From positions 1 through 60,625 of the forward strand of contig PXDF01000101.1 in assembly GCA_003566455.1 (NCBI GenBank): 60,625 nucleotides of DNA. The letters run 5' to 3'. The notes beneath the pieces were generated by a model. The model did no database searches. It saw only the letters and a list, made by a program, of their open reading frames with translations, and had not been told where the DNA came from. Each line of letters starts with the position of its first letter. Position 1 is the stretch's first letter. Source of the stretch: Desulfonatronovibrio sp. Lineage in GTDB: Bacteria; Desulfobacterota; Desulfovibrionia; Desulfovibrionales; Desulfonatronovibrionaceae. This document shows positions 10,013 to 18,915 of the stretch, in pieces. The position numbers and the translations under genes were made by a program.

Positions 10013-10243
10013 AACTTATCAATAAATCGGGTTAATTTGATGAGTCTTCATCCTCCGCAATGAATCAGCTTATAATTTTCATTTAACAACAACTTGAAAA
10101 TCATGTGTTTTCAAACTATTGACTTGGGCATAGTACCTGACAAAATAATTTTTGTCCATGAATGAGACAGCAAGGCTTGTACCTGAAACATGTGGCGGAA
10201 TACAAGCAAAAAATCATGAAAAGAAGATGAATCGAGCAGCATT

Positions 10244-11401
10244 ATGATTAACAGTGTTCCATATGACCGGCTTATGTTTTTCAAGGAACAGGTAGGACTG
10301 GATCAAAAGGCCCTGGACAATTTACACAGGCACGCAAACTTGTTTGCTTCGCATAAAGAAAAATTTGCTGCTTACTTTGAAAAAGTCTTCAGCAATATCG
10401 GCCAGACCAGGCCATACCTTGAAGTCCAGGACTATCCCGGGCAACTGCAGAAAGTATGGATGAACTGGTTCGCGCGGTTGTTCTCAAGTCCAATTGATCA
10501 AAAATTTATGGACAGGATGTGGAAAAGCGGTCAGACACATGTCCGCATCAACCTGGATCACAGATTTGTCAACCTGGGATACTGTCTGGCCAGAGGATTC
10601 TGCAAGGATATTGTAGAAAAACACGTGACCCCTGATGAAAGGTCTTCAGTTGATAATGCCGTAGAAAAACTGCTTGACCTTTGTCTCCTCATCGAGACCG
10701 ATGCTTTTGTAACCAGCACCTTTCAATGTGACAGCGAAGTCATAAAGGGGATAACCCACCAGATCAGAAACCCTATTATGGTAATCGGGGCCAGCATGAT
10801 GCGGCTCATGCGCAGAGACCAGGTGTCTCATGAGACTGCCTCACAAACTTATGAGACTGTCCTGGACGAATCCAGGCGCATGGAAAAGATGCTGTCGGAC
10901 GTAAGTATTTTCAATGAAATTTTTCATTCGACCTCACAATGGTCTGTTTCTTCTTTACATGAGCAATTGAAAAGGTCCGTGGAAGAATGCCTGAAAAAGA
11001 AGGAGTTGAAAAATCTCAATCTGCAGATGGGATTTGCTGACGCGGACATTGAGGTACTGGGCAATCCCAGAGAAATTCATCTTCTCTTCAAGCATCTCCT
11101 GGAGAACGCTTTTGAGTCCGTGGATCTCCTCAATCCGGTCATAAGCATCCAGACTTCCCTGGATCCTGGCACGCCGAGGTTCGCCCTGGTGGAAATTTTC
11201 AACACTGGAAAGATTACCAATCCTGAGGAGACTGAAACCTTATTTACTCCGTTTTATTCCACCAAGGCTACGGGTACCGGCATGGGGCTGCCCATTGCCA
11301 GGGCGGTTGTCCAGAAAATTAAAGGCAAGGTCAGTCTTCAGGCTATTGAAGATGGAGTGATCTGTTTCATTACCCTGCCCAGGGGTGACAGCCGGATATA
11401 A
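10244..11401 (+). CDS. Globin-coupled sensor histidine kinase
   Basis: A soluble 385-residue kinase. Residues 1-155 resemble the protoglobin/globin-coupled sensor fold; the segment KSGQTHVRINLDHRFVNLGY places the probable haem-ligating histidine at His99. The kinase core follows: an H box (GITHQIRNPIMVIG, phospho-acceptor His172), an N box (LLENAFES), and a G2 region GTGMGLPIARAVV. The D/F box is reduced to FNTGKIT, lacking the usual DNGxG. No membrane segment or signal peptide is present, so the likely cue is cytoplasmic O2, NO or CO. No response regulator is adjacent, which makes it an orphan kinase. Confidence 0.85.
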   Translation: MINSVPYDRLMFFKEQVGLDQKALDNLHRHANLFASHKEKFAAYFEKVFSNIGQTRPYLEVQDYPGQLQKVWMNWFARLFSSPIDQKFMDRMWKSGQTHVRINLDHRFVNLGYCLARGFCKDIVEKHVTPDERSSVDNAVEKLLDLCLLIETDAFVTSTFQCDSEVIKGITHQIRNPIMVIGASMMRLMRRDQVSHETASQTYETVLDESRRMEKMLSDVSIFNEIFHSTSQWSVSSLHEQLKRSVEECLKKKELKNLNLQMGFADADIEVLGNPREIHLLFKHLLENAFESVDLLNPVISIQTSLDPGTPRFALVEIFNTGKITNPEETETLFTPFYSTKATGTGMGLPIARAVVQKIKGKVSLQAIEDGVICFITLPRGDSRI

Positions 11402-11502
11402 CAAACACGTTTTTTCATGACCTGGCCATTGGGAGCCCAGTGAAGCAGGAATTTTTGACGAAACAGCGCAGAAGCTGAATCAGTTAATTACCTGGAATAA
11501 AA

Positions 11503-12648
11503 ATGACCAACAGAAATAATCACAACTTTATGAGCCCTCTGCAGCAGCGCTTTATCAGTTTGGCCCTTGTCATCCTGGCCCTTAACCTGATGGGAGCTTT
11601 TTTTCTGGGCGTGTTTTTGTCTCTTCGCTGGGCCGTTGGTTATCTGTCTGATATCCTGTGGCCTCTGGCTGTTGCCGGCATTCTGGCCCTTTTGCTGCGC
11701 CCAGTTGTTTTGTGGTTTCAGCTCAGGCTCAAGACAGGCCGAGCAGGTGCTATCATTCTTCTCTACACTTTGGCTCTGATTTTTATCCTGGCGCTTGCCG
11801 CGTTGATCCTGCCCGTGATTATTCGCCAGGCCGGATCATTCATTGAATACCTTCCCACTCTTCTGGACAGGTTTTCAAACTTCCTGGCGCGTATTTTCCC
11901 GGTCAGCCCTGATTGGATTAATAATTACCTGAGCACTGACGCTTTTAAGGAGCATTTGGGAAATATTTCCAGACATTTCCGGGAAATTCTTGAAACTTCA
12001 ATGCCCGCCCTGAGCACGGTGGGTGAGTTTATTTTACAAACATTCACAATAATCGCCGGCTTTTTGATCATTCCCATCTATCTGTTCTTTTTCCTTCTTG
12101 CTGATCAGAGCCCTGTCCGCGTTCTCAAAGACGAACTCTCTTTTATCCCTGATAAAATCCGAGAAGACATTGCATTTCTGGCAGAAGAGTTCGCCCGGAT
12201 TATGGTCGCTTTTTTCCGAGGGCAGATACTTATCGGTCTTATTATGGGAATCCTTATGGCCATCGGGTTCTCAATTGTTAATTTAAAGTTCGGCGCCTTT
12301 CTGGGAATCATGGTTGGTCTGTTAAATATCATTCCTTACCTGGGAAGCATTCTGGGACTGCTCACGGTCCTGCCCCTTGCCTTTATTCAGGATGGAGGAG
12401 GACTCTTACTTGTGTTGTTGGTTCTGGGTATTTTTATTGTTGTCCAGCTTCTGGAAAGCTATGTGCTGACCCCGAAAATCATGGGGCGCAGCACCGGGCT
12501 GCACCCATTAGCCATCATCATATCCATCTTTTTCTGGGGCAAAGCGTTAAACGGTATCCTGGGCATGATCCTGGCAATTCCTCTTACTGCTTTTTTTGTG
12601 GTGGCCTGGAGGCTGATCCGCAGAAAATACCTGGATACTGAAGCATGA
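11503..12648 (+). CDS. AI-2E family transporter (PerM/YdiK type)
   Basis: A 381-residue membrane protein with the AI-2E exporter family layout: two to three N-terminal helices, a periplasmic amphipathic stretch (about 120-190), and a C-terminal helix bundle with the family signature NIIPYLGSILG and LLESYVLTPKIMGRSTGLHPLAIIIS (split here across two conserved blocks). Members have been linked to autoinducer-2 export, to Na+/H+ exchange and to permease roles, so the substrate should be left open. It begins about 100 bases after the globin-coupled kinase on the same strand; no functional link is established. Confidence 0.9.
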   Translation: MTNRNNHNFMSPLQQRFISLALVILALNLMGAFFLGVFLSLRWAVGYLSDILWPLAVAGILALLLRPVVLWFQLRLKTGRAGAIILLYTLALIFILALAALILPVIIRQAGSFIEYLPTLLDRFSNFLARIFPVSPDWINNYLSTDAFKEHLGNISRHFREILETSMPALSTVGEFILQTFTIIAGFLIIPIYLFFFLLADQSPVRVLKDELSFIPDKIREDIAFLAEEFARIMVAFFRGQILIGLIMGILMAIGFSIVNLKFGAFLGIMVGLLNIIPYLGSILGLLTVLPLAFIQDGGGLLLVLLVLGIFIVVQLLESYVLTPKIMGRSTGLHPLAIIISIFFWGKALNGILGMILAIPLTAFFVVAWRLIRRKYLDTEA

Positions 12649-12962
12649 TACGGGAAAAACGGTTATATTTTTATCAATAGAATATAATCGCGTTGTGTCA
12701 AAAAAATGAAGTCCCCCTTAAAAATTGGTCAGGGGATTAAGAAAGATTTTATGAATACCTGCAAGTTCGTATCTGCCTGGCAGGTGAAGAGGGTTAAAAA
12801 TTATGAAAGGCCCCGGAAAAACAAAGTCCCAGGGCCAGTCTATAGTGTCTCCCTTAAGCAGGGAGTTTAACGCTTTGTAATGGCTTATAACCGTCTGTCA
12901 ACCTTTGCCGTTAAGCAAAAGTAGAAATGAAACAGGGAGTTGAGGTAAGGCCTTGATCGCGT
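12649..12962. other. Intergenic stretch between convergent genes
   Basis: The 314 bases lie between the AI-2E gene and the end of the methyltransferase operon. A short stem CTCCCT/AGGGAG occurs at about 12849-12868. I see no convincing gene or RNA here. Confidence 0.4.
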
Positions 12963-13145
12963 TTATTTTTTATTGGCGGGCAGTGCCAGGGATATGTCCA
13001 CTGCTTGATTAGGTCCTTGAGCTTTATCATTAATACAGCCTGGAGTTTGATGCCTGGACTGACCAGCTTCGTGCGCCCAAAGATACACTGCGGCCATCAA
13101 ACCTATTATAACAGAGAGAATCAATATTACACATCTTCTTTTCAT
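12963..13145 (-). CDS. Small putative membrane-anchored or secreted protein
   Basis: A 60-residue frame beginning MKRRCVILILSVIIGLMAA, a basic start followed by a hydrophobic helix that fits a signal anchor, then a polar tail with one Cys. It lies about 57 bases past the end of the asparagine-synthetase-like gene on the same strand, so it could be the last gene of that operon. No clear ribosome-binding site is seen, and the frame could be chance. The family is not recognised. Confidence 0.35.
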   Translation of the reverse strand: MKRRCVILILSVIIGLMAAVYLWAHEAGQSRHQTPGCINDKAQGPNQAVDISLALPANKK

Positions 13146-13202
13146 GTGAAGAATCACGAGTTAACTTTTTTGATATCCAACAGTACCAGACTCAAAGCCT
13201 GA

Positions 13203-14654
13203 TCATTTGAATGGATCCCACCTGACCGTCAGTTTTTCATAGCCTTTGGGGAAATACTTTCTGAACAGTCTGTAAAAATATAGTTCCTTGGGGGATCCGA
13301 GCATGAGCCCCTGCTCAGTTTTCCTGCAGGCCTCAAAATCACCGGATGATACCTTTCCTGCGATCGCCTGGTCCATAAGCGAATCAACGCCTACACCCCG
13401 GGCAAAACGCAGCTTGGGGCGATCAGCGATTTCCCCGGGCAACATGTCGCGGAACGCTTCCCTTAGGATCCATTTTTCTACAGGACGCTCACCAATATAG
13501 ACCTTGAGGTCAAGGGGGATTTTTTCGCTGAAGGCCACAACTGCCGGATCCAGGAAGGGCGCCCGGTAGTCAACGGAATTCGCGGTCCAGGCCCGGTCCA
13601 GCCGTCGAAGGGCCGTGTTGTAGGCTATGTCCACCAGTTTCCGGGCCACCCTTTCCTTTTCATCTGTTTCTGCTATATCCCTGAATTCCCGAAAATATCC
13701 CCCGAACAGCTCATCTGCTCCTTCACCGACCAGAACGCAATCGGTGTACTCCGAAGCAAGCCTGGAAGTATAATAATTGGCTATAAATCCTGAAACGCAA
13801 TCCTCGTCAAAAGACTCAAGATGCCAGACAGCCTTTGGAATGGCCAGGACAATATCCTCGTTGTCCAGTGCATAAGTATAAAGCTTGATCCCTGAACGGT
13901 CAGCCATAAGCCTGGCGTATTCCAGATCTTCGCCAGGATGTTCTTTGATGGTGGCGCTGAAGGCCTTCAGGTCGGGATTGAATTCCCGAGCCACGGCCAG
14001 AATAATAGAGCTGTCCAGTCCTCCGCTCAATGAAACCCCCATTATAGGGCCGGTGGAAACAGCCTTTTCCACGGCCCTGATAATCAATTCCCGAAGCACC
14101 CGGGCTGCTTCTTCAGGACTGTCAAAATCGGGTACCTGCGAAGCAAAAGGGGAAAAAGGCTGAAGGCCTTCCACCGTGGAAAAAATGTGGCCGGGCATAA
14201 GCTCATGAACCTCGTCCAGGTGTTCACGCAGGGCCTTGGCCTCGGAAGCGAAATAAAAGGTCTTGTCCGGACCGGTCCCGTACATAACGGGCCGGGCGCC
14301 CACAGCGTCACGCGCCAGTATGGTCTCGTCCTTGTCCACGATGGCACAGGCAAAGCTCCCATCCAAATTGGAAAAACTTTTCTTGCCAAGACGACGGTAC
14401 AACCCTCTGACCAAAGAAGTATCCGACTCGGAACCGTCATTGTAAAGCGAGCCGTCCAGAAGTACCACGGGCGCGGAGTTCTTCTCACCATCAGGTTCCG
14501 GGGGGAAAAAACCCATTTCCACTGATCCGACCACGCCTTGGACCAGGGCAGTTCGCTTACAGCGCCCAGGCCCCCTGTGACAAATGGCCTCAAGCATGCT
14601 GCCCAGCTTATCAATTTTTGCTCCGTTTCCAATGATGCCGGCTATTCCAGACAC
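13203..14654 (-). CDS. Asparagine synthetase-like protein with Ser in place of catalytic Cys2
   Basis: Homologue of class B asparagine synthetase: an N-terminal class II glutaminase-like domain and a C-terminal ATP pyrophosphatase domain with the PP-loop SLSGGLDSS and later LVGEGADELFGGY. The best start is GTG 14654 with GAGGGA 5 bases upstream, which makes the protein MSGIAGIIG with 483 residues; the longer in-frame extension (to 14777) looks non-coding. At position 2 the nucleophilic Cys that normally hydrolyses glutamine is Ser, so the enzyme may use free ammonia or another amine, or act on a different acceptor. It is the most downstream sizeable gene of the methyltransferase operon; its role there is unknown. 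Confidence 0.88.
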   Translation of the reverse strand: MSGIAGIIGNGAKIDKLGSMLEAICHRGPGRCKRTALVQGVVGSVEMGFFPPEPDGEKNSAPVVLLDGSLYNDGSESDTSLVRGLYRRLGKKSFSNLDGSFACAIVDKDETILARDAVGARPVMYGTGPDKTFYFASEAKALREHLDEVHELMPGHIFSTVEGLQPFSPFASQVPDFDSPEEAARVLRELIIRAVEKAVSTGPIMGVSLSGGLDSSIILAVAREFNPDLKAFSATIKEHPGEDLEYARLMADRSGIKLYTYALDNEDIVLAIPKAVWHLESFDEDCVSGFIANYYTSRLASEYTDCVLVGEGADELFGGYFREFRDIAETDEKERVARKLVDIAYNTALRRLDRAWTANSVDYRAPFLDPAVVAFSEKIPLDLKVYIGERPVEKWILREAFRDMLPGEIADRPKLRFARGVGVDSLMDQAIAGKVSSGDFEACRKTEQGLMLGSPKELYFYRLFRKYFPKGYEKLTVRWDPFK

Positions 14655-14784
14655 AATTTCCCTCTTTTTTTCGGTTTGAATATTTATTGGTACCCTGTAG
14701 GGCCTGTACTTGCCTCTCGGCCGGCATGTCCAGGGCCATGCTGCCGGGGCCTGGCAGGCCCGGAGGTAAAGTATCACTTATGGC

Positions 14785-14954
14785 TCAGAAATGTGTGGAA
14801 ACAATCTCCAACCTGTCCGGATTAACCAGACCGAGATTTCTATAGATCTCAAGAGTGGACTTGGAGCGATTAAGAGTAAAGAAATGAATGCCTTCCTGAC
14901 AAGCTCTTCTATCCGCTCCTGGTCAAGGTTTAATTTTTCAGGGAATTGACTCAT
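14785..14954 (-). pseudogene. Remnant of a methylenetetrahydrofolate reductase gene (C-terminal fragment)
   Basis: On the minus strand, codons from 14901 to the TGA at 14785-14787 read CQEGIHFFTLNRSKSTLEIY and on to a short tail; the GIHFFTLNRS block is the C-terminal hallmark of MetF. Upstream, an ATG at 14952-14954 overlaps the stop of the MttB gene (TAATG) and opens MSQFPEKLNLDQERIEEL, but in a different frame from the MetF tail; read through, that frame ends near 14779 after about 58 residues. This looks like an internal deletion that joined a gene start to the last 38 codons of metF. MetF would have taken methyl-THF toward oxidation or synthesis, so it belongs logically to the pathway. 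Confidence 0.7.
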
Positions 14955-16414
14955 TATGCCAACTCCTGTTTAGATTCCAGCCCGGATATATCCAGCGGAG
15001 CCTCAATTCGCTTTCCAATATACAGCCAGCCGGCTCGCAATCCTTTCCTGGCGCCCTTCATGAACACTAAGCTGCTGGACGGACTTTCAACGGCCGAACA
15101 GATAAAAGTCTGCTGGCTGTCCATCGACTCCTTGGAATACTCTTCCTTACGTGTGTTAACAAAAGCAACCCTGGACCTCAGCTCCCTGTCCATAAGCTCA
15201 TCAACCTCCACTCCTAACCGGACCATGGCCTCCTTAGCCGCGGCCACGGCCGCATCTGCAACGCCTCTTTCATCAAAGGCCTGCGCCTTGCCGAGCTCCG
15301 ATTCAACCAAAGCCGCAATCATATTGTCTATGACGTACTGCTCCGGTGCCACGCTCATAATCCTGTCCAGCATTCCAAATGCGCTGTTGATGTACTGTGC
15401 ACCTGCAGCAACCTGATAGGTCAAGCTTACCGCCTTCTCGGAGACCGCCTGGACCGAGGGCACGGGCTCATCGGAAACACCTGCCGTGCCGCAGCAGGGT
15501 ACACCGTAATACCGACACATTTCAGCGGCCAGGGCGACTCTTCGGATGCTCTCAGGTTGGCACCACCGGGGTGATCCATCGCTCAAAAGGTCGGCCGTAA
15601 TGGGGATGCCCCTGTAAAGCACCGGAGCACCGGGGTTCACGGCTTGGACAAGTACGATCCCGAATAGCACCTCGGCGTTGAGCTGGATCATTTCGCCGAC
15701 CTCGGACAGGGGAGCAGTGGTTCCTGCCTGGGAGCAGCTCGATATGCACACAGGTATACCCTGTCCGGAAATGGCCAGGAGTTTATCCGCCGCCGTATCA
15801 TCCACGGCAAGCGGACTTGTAACCAGACAAACAATAAATGAAAGATACGCAGGGTCGCCCACGATCTCTATTACCTTTGAAAGCTTGCCGGGATCGATCA
15901 GGTTGGCCAGGTTCATGGGCTTGGTAGTGTTTGAGGCAAAGATCCTTGCCTTTTCCTCGTCCATCCTGTCCAGAGCCACGTCGCACTCCATAGGTCTTGT
16001 AATAAAATCCACCTTGGACAATCGTTGGCAAAGGGAGACAATTTCCTCCAAGTCTCTGCATCCGGCCGGTTGCCTGGTCCACACCCCCCTGTTGGATCGC
16101 AATACATAAAGAGCCTGTCCGCCGGTACCCAGAAACACATCTTTGCCTGCCGCGTCCACCGTGAATGAACGGTCCGGGTCAGGAGCGCGGAATCGGATAG
16201 TTCCTGGAACAGATTCCAGAGCGTTTTCCACCATGGATTGCGGGACGCTTATCCGCCCGTTCTCATAAATGGCTCCGCACGCTACAAGCGCATCAATGAT
16301 CCGGGCATTCTTAACTCTGAGTCCGGCCTGGTCGAGAACAAAACAAGATGACGCATGAATACGTTCTTTTTCTTTTGTAGTCATCATTTCCAGGGGTTGA
16401 TGCTTAAGTTTCAT
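14954..16414 (-). CDS. Trimethylamine/betaine methyltransferase family protein (MttB superfamily, non-pyrrolysine), copy 1
   Basis: A 486-residue TIM-barrel methyltransferase of the MttB superfamily, which transfers a methyl group from a quaternary or tertiary amine to a corrinoid protein. The frame is open throughout, so the amber-encoded pyrrolysine of true MttB is absent, as in glycine betaine methyltransferase MtgB and relatives; the actual substrate is unknown. Recognisable stretches are FLGTGGQALYVL, SSCSQAGTTAPLS, GAPVLYRGIP and CCGTAGVSDEP. AAGGATC precedes the ATG. It follows the corrinoid-protein gene, from which repeat A1 separates it. It is shorter at the N-terminus than copies 2 and 3. 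Confidence 0.92.
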   Translation of the reverse strand: MKLKHQPLEMMTTKEKERIHASSCFVLDQAGLRVKNARIIDALVACGAIYENGRISVPQSMVENALESVPGTIRFRAPDPDRSFTVDAAGKDVFLGTGGQALYVLRSNRGVWTRQPAGCRDLEEIVSLCQRLSKVDFITRPMECDVALDRMDEEKARIFASNTTKPMNLANLIDPGKLSKVIEIVGDPAYLSFIVCLVTSPLAVDDTAADKLLAISGQGIPVCISSCSQAGTTAPLSEVGEMIQLNAEVLFGIVLVQAVNPGAPVLYRGIPITADLLSDGSPRWCQPESIRRVALAAEMCRYYGVPCCGTAGVSDEPVPSVQAVSEKAVSLTYQVAAGAQYINSAFGMLDRIMSVAPEQYVIDNMIAALVESELGKAQAFDERGVADAAVAAAKEAMVRLGVEVDELMDRELRSRVAFVNTRKEEYSKESMDSQQTFICSAVESPSSSLVFMKGARKGLRAGWLYIGKRIEAPLDISGLESKQELA

Positions 16415-16465
16415 AAGCTGATCCTTATCTCGTCTCTATAACAGCCTGAAAAAGTCCCTATTGAG

Positions 16466-16589
16466 CAGGGCGTTCAAAAATTCCAAGTGCAAGGAGCAAA
16501 AAAAGTTCAAGGTCGATGCGTATTTAGACATACGTGAGAGTTTGAAGTTTTGGACGCGACGAAGCAATTGGGAGATTTTCAACGCCCTG
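16466..16589 (+). repeat. Repeat family A, copy A1 (MITE-like, about 124 bp)
   Basis: Ends are inverted: CAGGGCGTT at 16466-16474 and AACGCCCTG at 16581-16589, with the similarity continuing inward (TTCAAAAATTCC against GGGAGATTTTC). The interior matches copy A2 at 57386-57578 in reverse orientation, including AGCAAAAAAAGTTCAAGGTC and GCAATTGGGAGATTTTC. Similarity extends about 20 bases outside the left end. It sits between the corrinoid-protein gene and MttB copy 1, and its right end contains the corrinoid gene's stop codon. Confidence 0.85.
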
Positions 16590-17271
16590 ATAAGGCGTCC
16601 TGCATCTGTTCAAGCTTGGCCACCGCATGCAGGGCATCGCGGCAATAACCGTCAGCTCCGATTTTTAAGGCGAATTCCTCGGAAGTCGGAGCCCCTCCGA
16701 TAAGCACCTTAACGTCGTTTATACCCGCTTCCTTGAGCTTTTTGATCACTGCTTCCATCTCTGTCATGGTTGTGGTCAGAAGCGCAGACAGGCCGAGAAA
16801 ATCGGGCTTAAATTCCTTGACTGCGGCAACAATATCATTCACTGAAACATCGATTCCCAGATCCTTCACCTGATACCCGGCACCCTTGAGAATGGTTGAG
16901 ACAATATTCTTGCCGATGTCATGCAGGTCTCCCTTGACCGTAGCTATGAGGAATTTTCCTTTCTGATTCTCCTGTTTGCCCACCAGATGGGGTTCAAGAA
17001 TGTCCATGGCGTTCCCGACACACTCGGCACTGGCAAGCATATCCGGAAGCAGGTACTTTCCGGACTCAAAGAGTTTTCCCACCTCTTCCATGGACTCGTT
17101 GAAAATGTTCAGTATTTCCTGCGGATTAACGTCGACATCAAGCGCCTCTCTGACCAGGTCAACGGTCCCGGGCTCGCCCTCCATGGTTCCGTCAAAGCCC
17201 TCGTCGTTCTCGTCCACATGACCCATAACAATAGAATGTCTTATTCTGTCCAGACTGCTTTCCTGGTTCAC
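16579..17271 (-). CDS. Corrinoid (cobalamin-binding) protein, MtbC/MttC/MtgC type
   Basis: A 230-residue methyl carrier. The N-terminal four-helix cap domain (about 1-95, with ESGKYLLPDMLASAECV) precedes a Rossmann-like B12 domain holding the histidine-on ligand motif KGDLHDIGKN and the downstream GLSALLTTTM and IGGAPTS loops. It should accept methyl groups from the neighbouring MttB-type proteins and pass them to the pterin methyltransferase. The start is GTG 17271 with AAGGAGG 6 bases upstream; it overlaps the stop of MttB copy 2 (GTGA). Its final residues LSGR and stop are encoded within the end of repeat A1, so the original C-terminus may have been altered. Confidence 0.95.
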   Translation of the reverse strand: MNQESSLDRIRHSIVMGHVDENDEGFDGTMEGEPGTVDLVREALDVDVNPQEILNIFNESMEEVGKLFESGKYLLPDMLASAECVGNAMDILEPHLVGKQENQKGKFLIATVKGDLHDIGKNIVSTILKGAGYQVKDLGIDVSVNDIVAAVKEFKPDFLGLSALLTTTMTEMEAVIKKLKEAGINDVKVLIGGAPTSEEFALKIGADGYCRDALHAVAKLEQMQDALSGR

Positions 17272-18902
17272 TCTTTTCCTCCTTGTTTGAATATATCAAA
17301 TTCTCGTCGATCCGCCAGGCCCGGCACAGACCGGTAGATCCTGTCCACCGTATCCTGGTCGAGTCTCTTCCCCGGGGATTGATACAGATCATTCAATTTA
17401 TTTTGCGCATTTTCCAGAACCTGATCCGCATTCCCCTGACCCACCAGTTCATAAGCATCGGAAACAACACCCCTTCGCAGCTGCCTGCGCACTCCCCTGG
17501 CAAAAAATCCAGACTTTCCGGTAACCTTGCGTATTTCCTGCACGGCGTCCTGCACATCATCCCCTGTAAATACACAGGGGCGGAGTATATCCTTGACCAG
17601 GCCGACGGCCGCATTATCCAGTACTGCCTGAAGCGGAGAAAATATGTTGGTCCGGTCCAGGAGACCGAATGCGTAATGGATATACTGGGCCCCGGACCCT
17701 GCCACAGAAAGGTACGCCGGCAGCTTTTCAATGGTGGACTGCATGCCGGGACGCCTGGCATCGCCTGCGCCTGCTGTGGAATAGCATGGGATCTCGTAAT
17801 GCCGGGCCATCTGCACGCAATCGACATTGTAGTGAATAAATTCCGGGGCACCATAGAAATCATGCAGGTTATCCAGGCGGGCCCTTACAGGAACTGCTCC
17901 GTAGAGCACCGGTGTGCCGGGACGGACCAGCTGCGTCAGGATCACCCCTGCCAAGATCTCGGCATTGATCTGGGCGACTATCCCTTCTTCCTGGATGGGT
18001 GCGGTGGACCCTCCCTGAGGTGAAGATGAAATGACCAGAGGCATTCCAGCCTCGGCTATCGCTATAACCTTGTCTGACGTATCAGCCACCATCTGAAGGG
18101 GACTCTTCACTGGACAGGCAATAAAGGATACCGGGCTGAGCCCTTTGAAAACGGGATCACTGAATTTGCCAATGTCAGCTCGCGTATTCTGGCCCTGGCC
18201 AGTCCTTTTGTCTGCGGAACACTTTTCCAACGGGCCTGCTTCAGCCACGATCCCGGCCAGGCGGAGCACCTGCTCCAGGGCGTTGATATTTTCCAGCCCG
18301 CTCTGGACGTGCTTGGTAGTATAGAGCAGGGCAGCAAAAAAAACATTTACGTCCTTGTTATCGCATGAATTCCCCGCAGCCTGTATGTTTACATTGCGGA
18401 TGAAAAAATCCACGTGGGAGAGCTGCTCCGCCAAATGGGCTGAAACACAGAGCCGGCCGATGGAACCGGATTCTTCGGTATAGACCGGAAGCATGACTGA
18501 ATGCTTGGACGCTCCAGTGGAGACGAATCTCTCCAGACGTGAGTCTAAAAACACGTTGGTCTCTGAACCGGTTCCGAAGTAAACCCCGGTATTTTTACCA
18601 TCTAAAAATAGAGCGTTTTCCGGATCTCTCGCTCCCAGGATTATCTGGGACGGAACAGACAAAAGCGCTTGACTAACCACTGACTCAGGGATCCTCACCC
18701 GCCATCCAGACGCTTTTTGCCCCTGGTTGTCACGGGTGATGGTGCATCCTCCGGAGTCAAAAATCGATGCCGCCCTGTCACCGGAACAACGAATGCCCGG
18801 ATCATCCAGTAATTCCAGGGAAGCCCGGTGAATATCCTGAACCTGTCCCGGAGAAAGTCTTTCAGTCGGCTGAACAACCAGGTGTTTACGATAATTCAAC
18901 AT
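17268..18902 (-). CDS. MttB superfamily methyltransferase, copy 2
   Basis: A second non-pyrrolysine MttB homologue, 544 residues from ATG 18902, which has AGGGAA upstream; an in-frame extension to 19025 would overlap the MtgA-like gene and is not needed. Family stretches include YFGTGSETNVFLD, ISSSPQGGSTAPIQ, RPGTPVLYGAVPV and CYSTAGAGDARRPG. It carries an insertion around residues 210-240 (LEKCSADKRTGQGQN) compared with copy 1. It overlaps the corrinoid gene by 4 bases and follows the pterin methyltransferase by 13 bases, so all are in one operon. The substrate is unassigned. Confidence 0.92.
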   Translation of the reverse strand: MLNYRKHLVVQPTERLSPGQVQDIHRASLELLDDPGIRCSGDRAASIFDSGGCTITRDNQGQKASGWRVRIPESVVSQALLSVPSQIILGARDPENALFLDGKNTGVYFGTGSETNVFLDSRLERFVSTGASKHSVMLPVYTEESGSIGRLCVSAHLAEQLSHVDFFIRNVNIQAAGNSCDNKDVNVFFAALLYTTKHVQSGLENINALEQVLRLAGIVAEAGPLEKCSADKRTGQGQNTRADIGKFSDPVFKGLSPVSFIACPVKSPLQMVADTSDKVIAIAEAGMPLVISSSPQGGSTAPIQEEGIVAQINAEILAGVILTQLVRPGTPVLYGAVPVRARLDNLHDFYGAPEFIHYNVDCVQMARHYEIPCYSTAGAGDARRPGMQSTIEKLPAYLSVAGSGAQYIHYAFGLLDRTNIFSPLQAVLDNAAVGLVKDILRPCVFTGDDVQDAVQEIRKVTGKSGFFARGVRRQLRRGVVSDAYELVGQGNADQVLENAQNKLNDLYQSPGKRLDQDTVDRIYRSVPGLADRREFDIFKQGGKE

Positions 18903-18915
18903 AGCTTTCCCTGCC

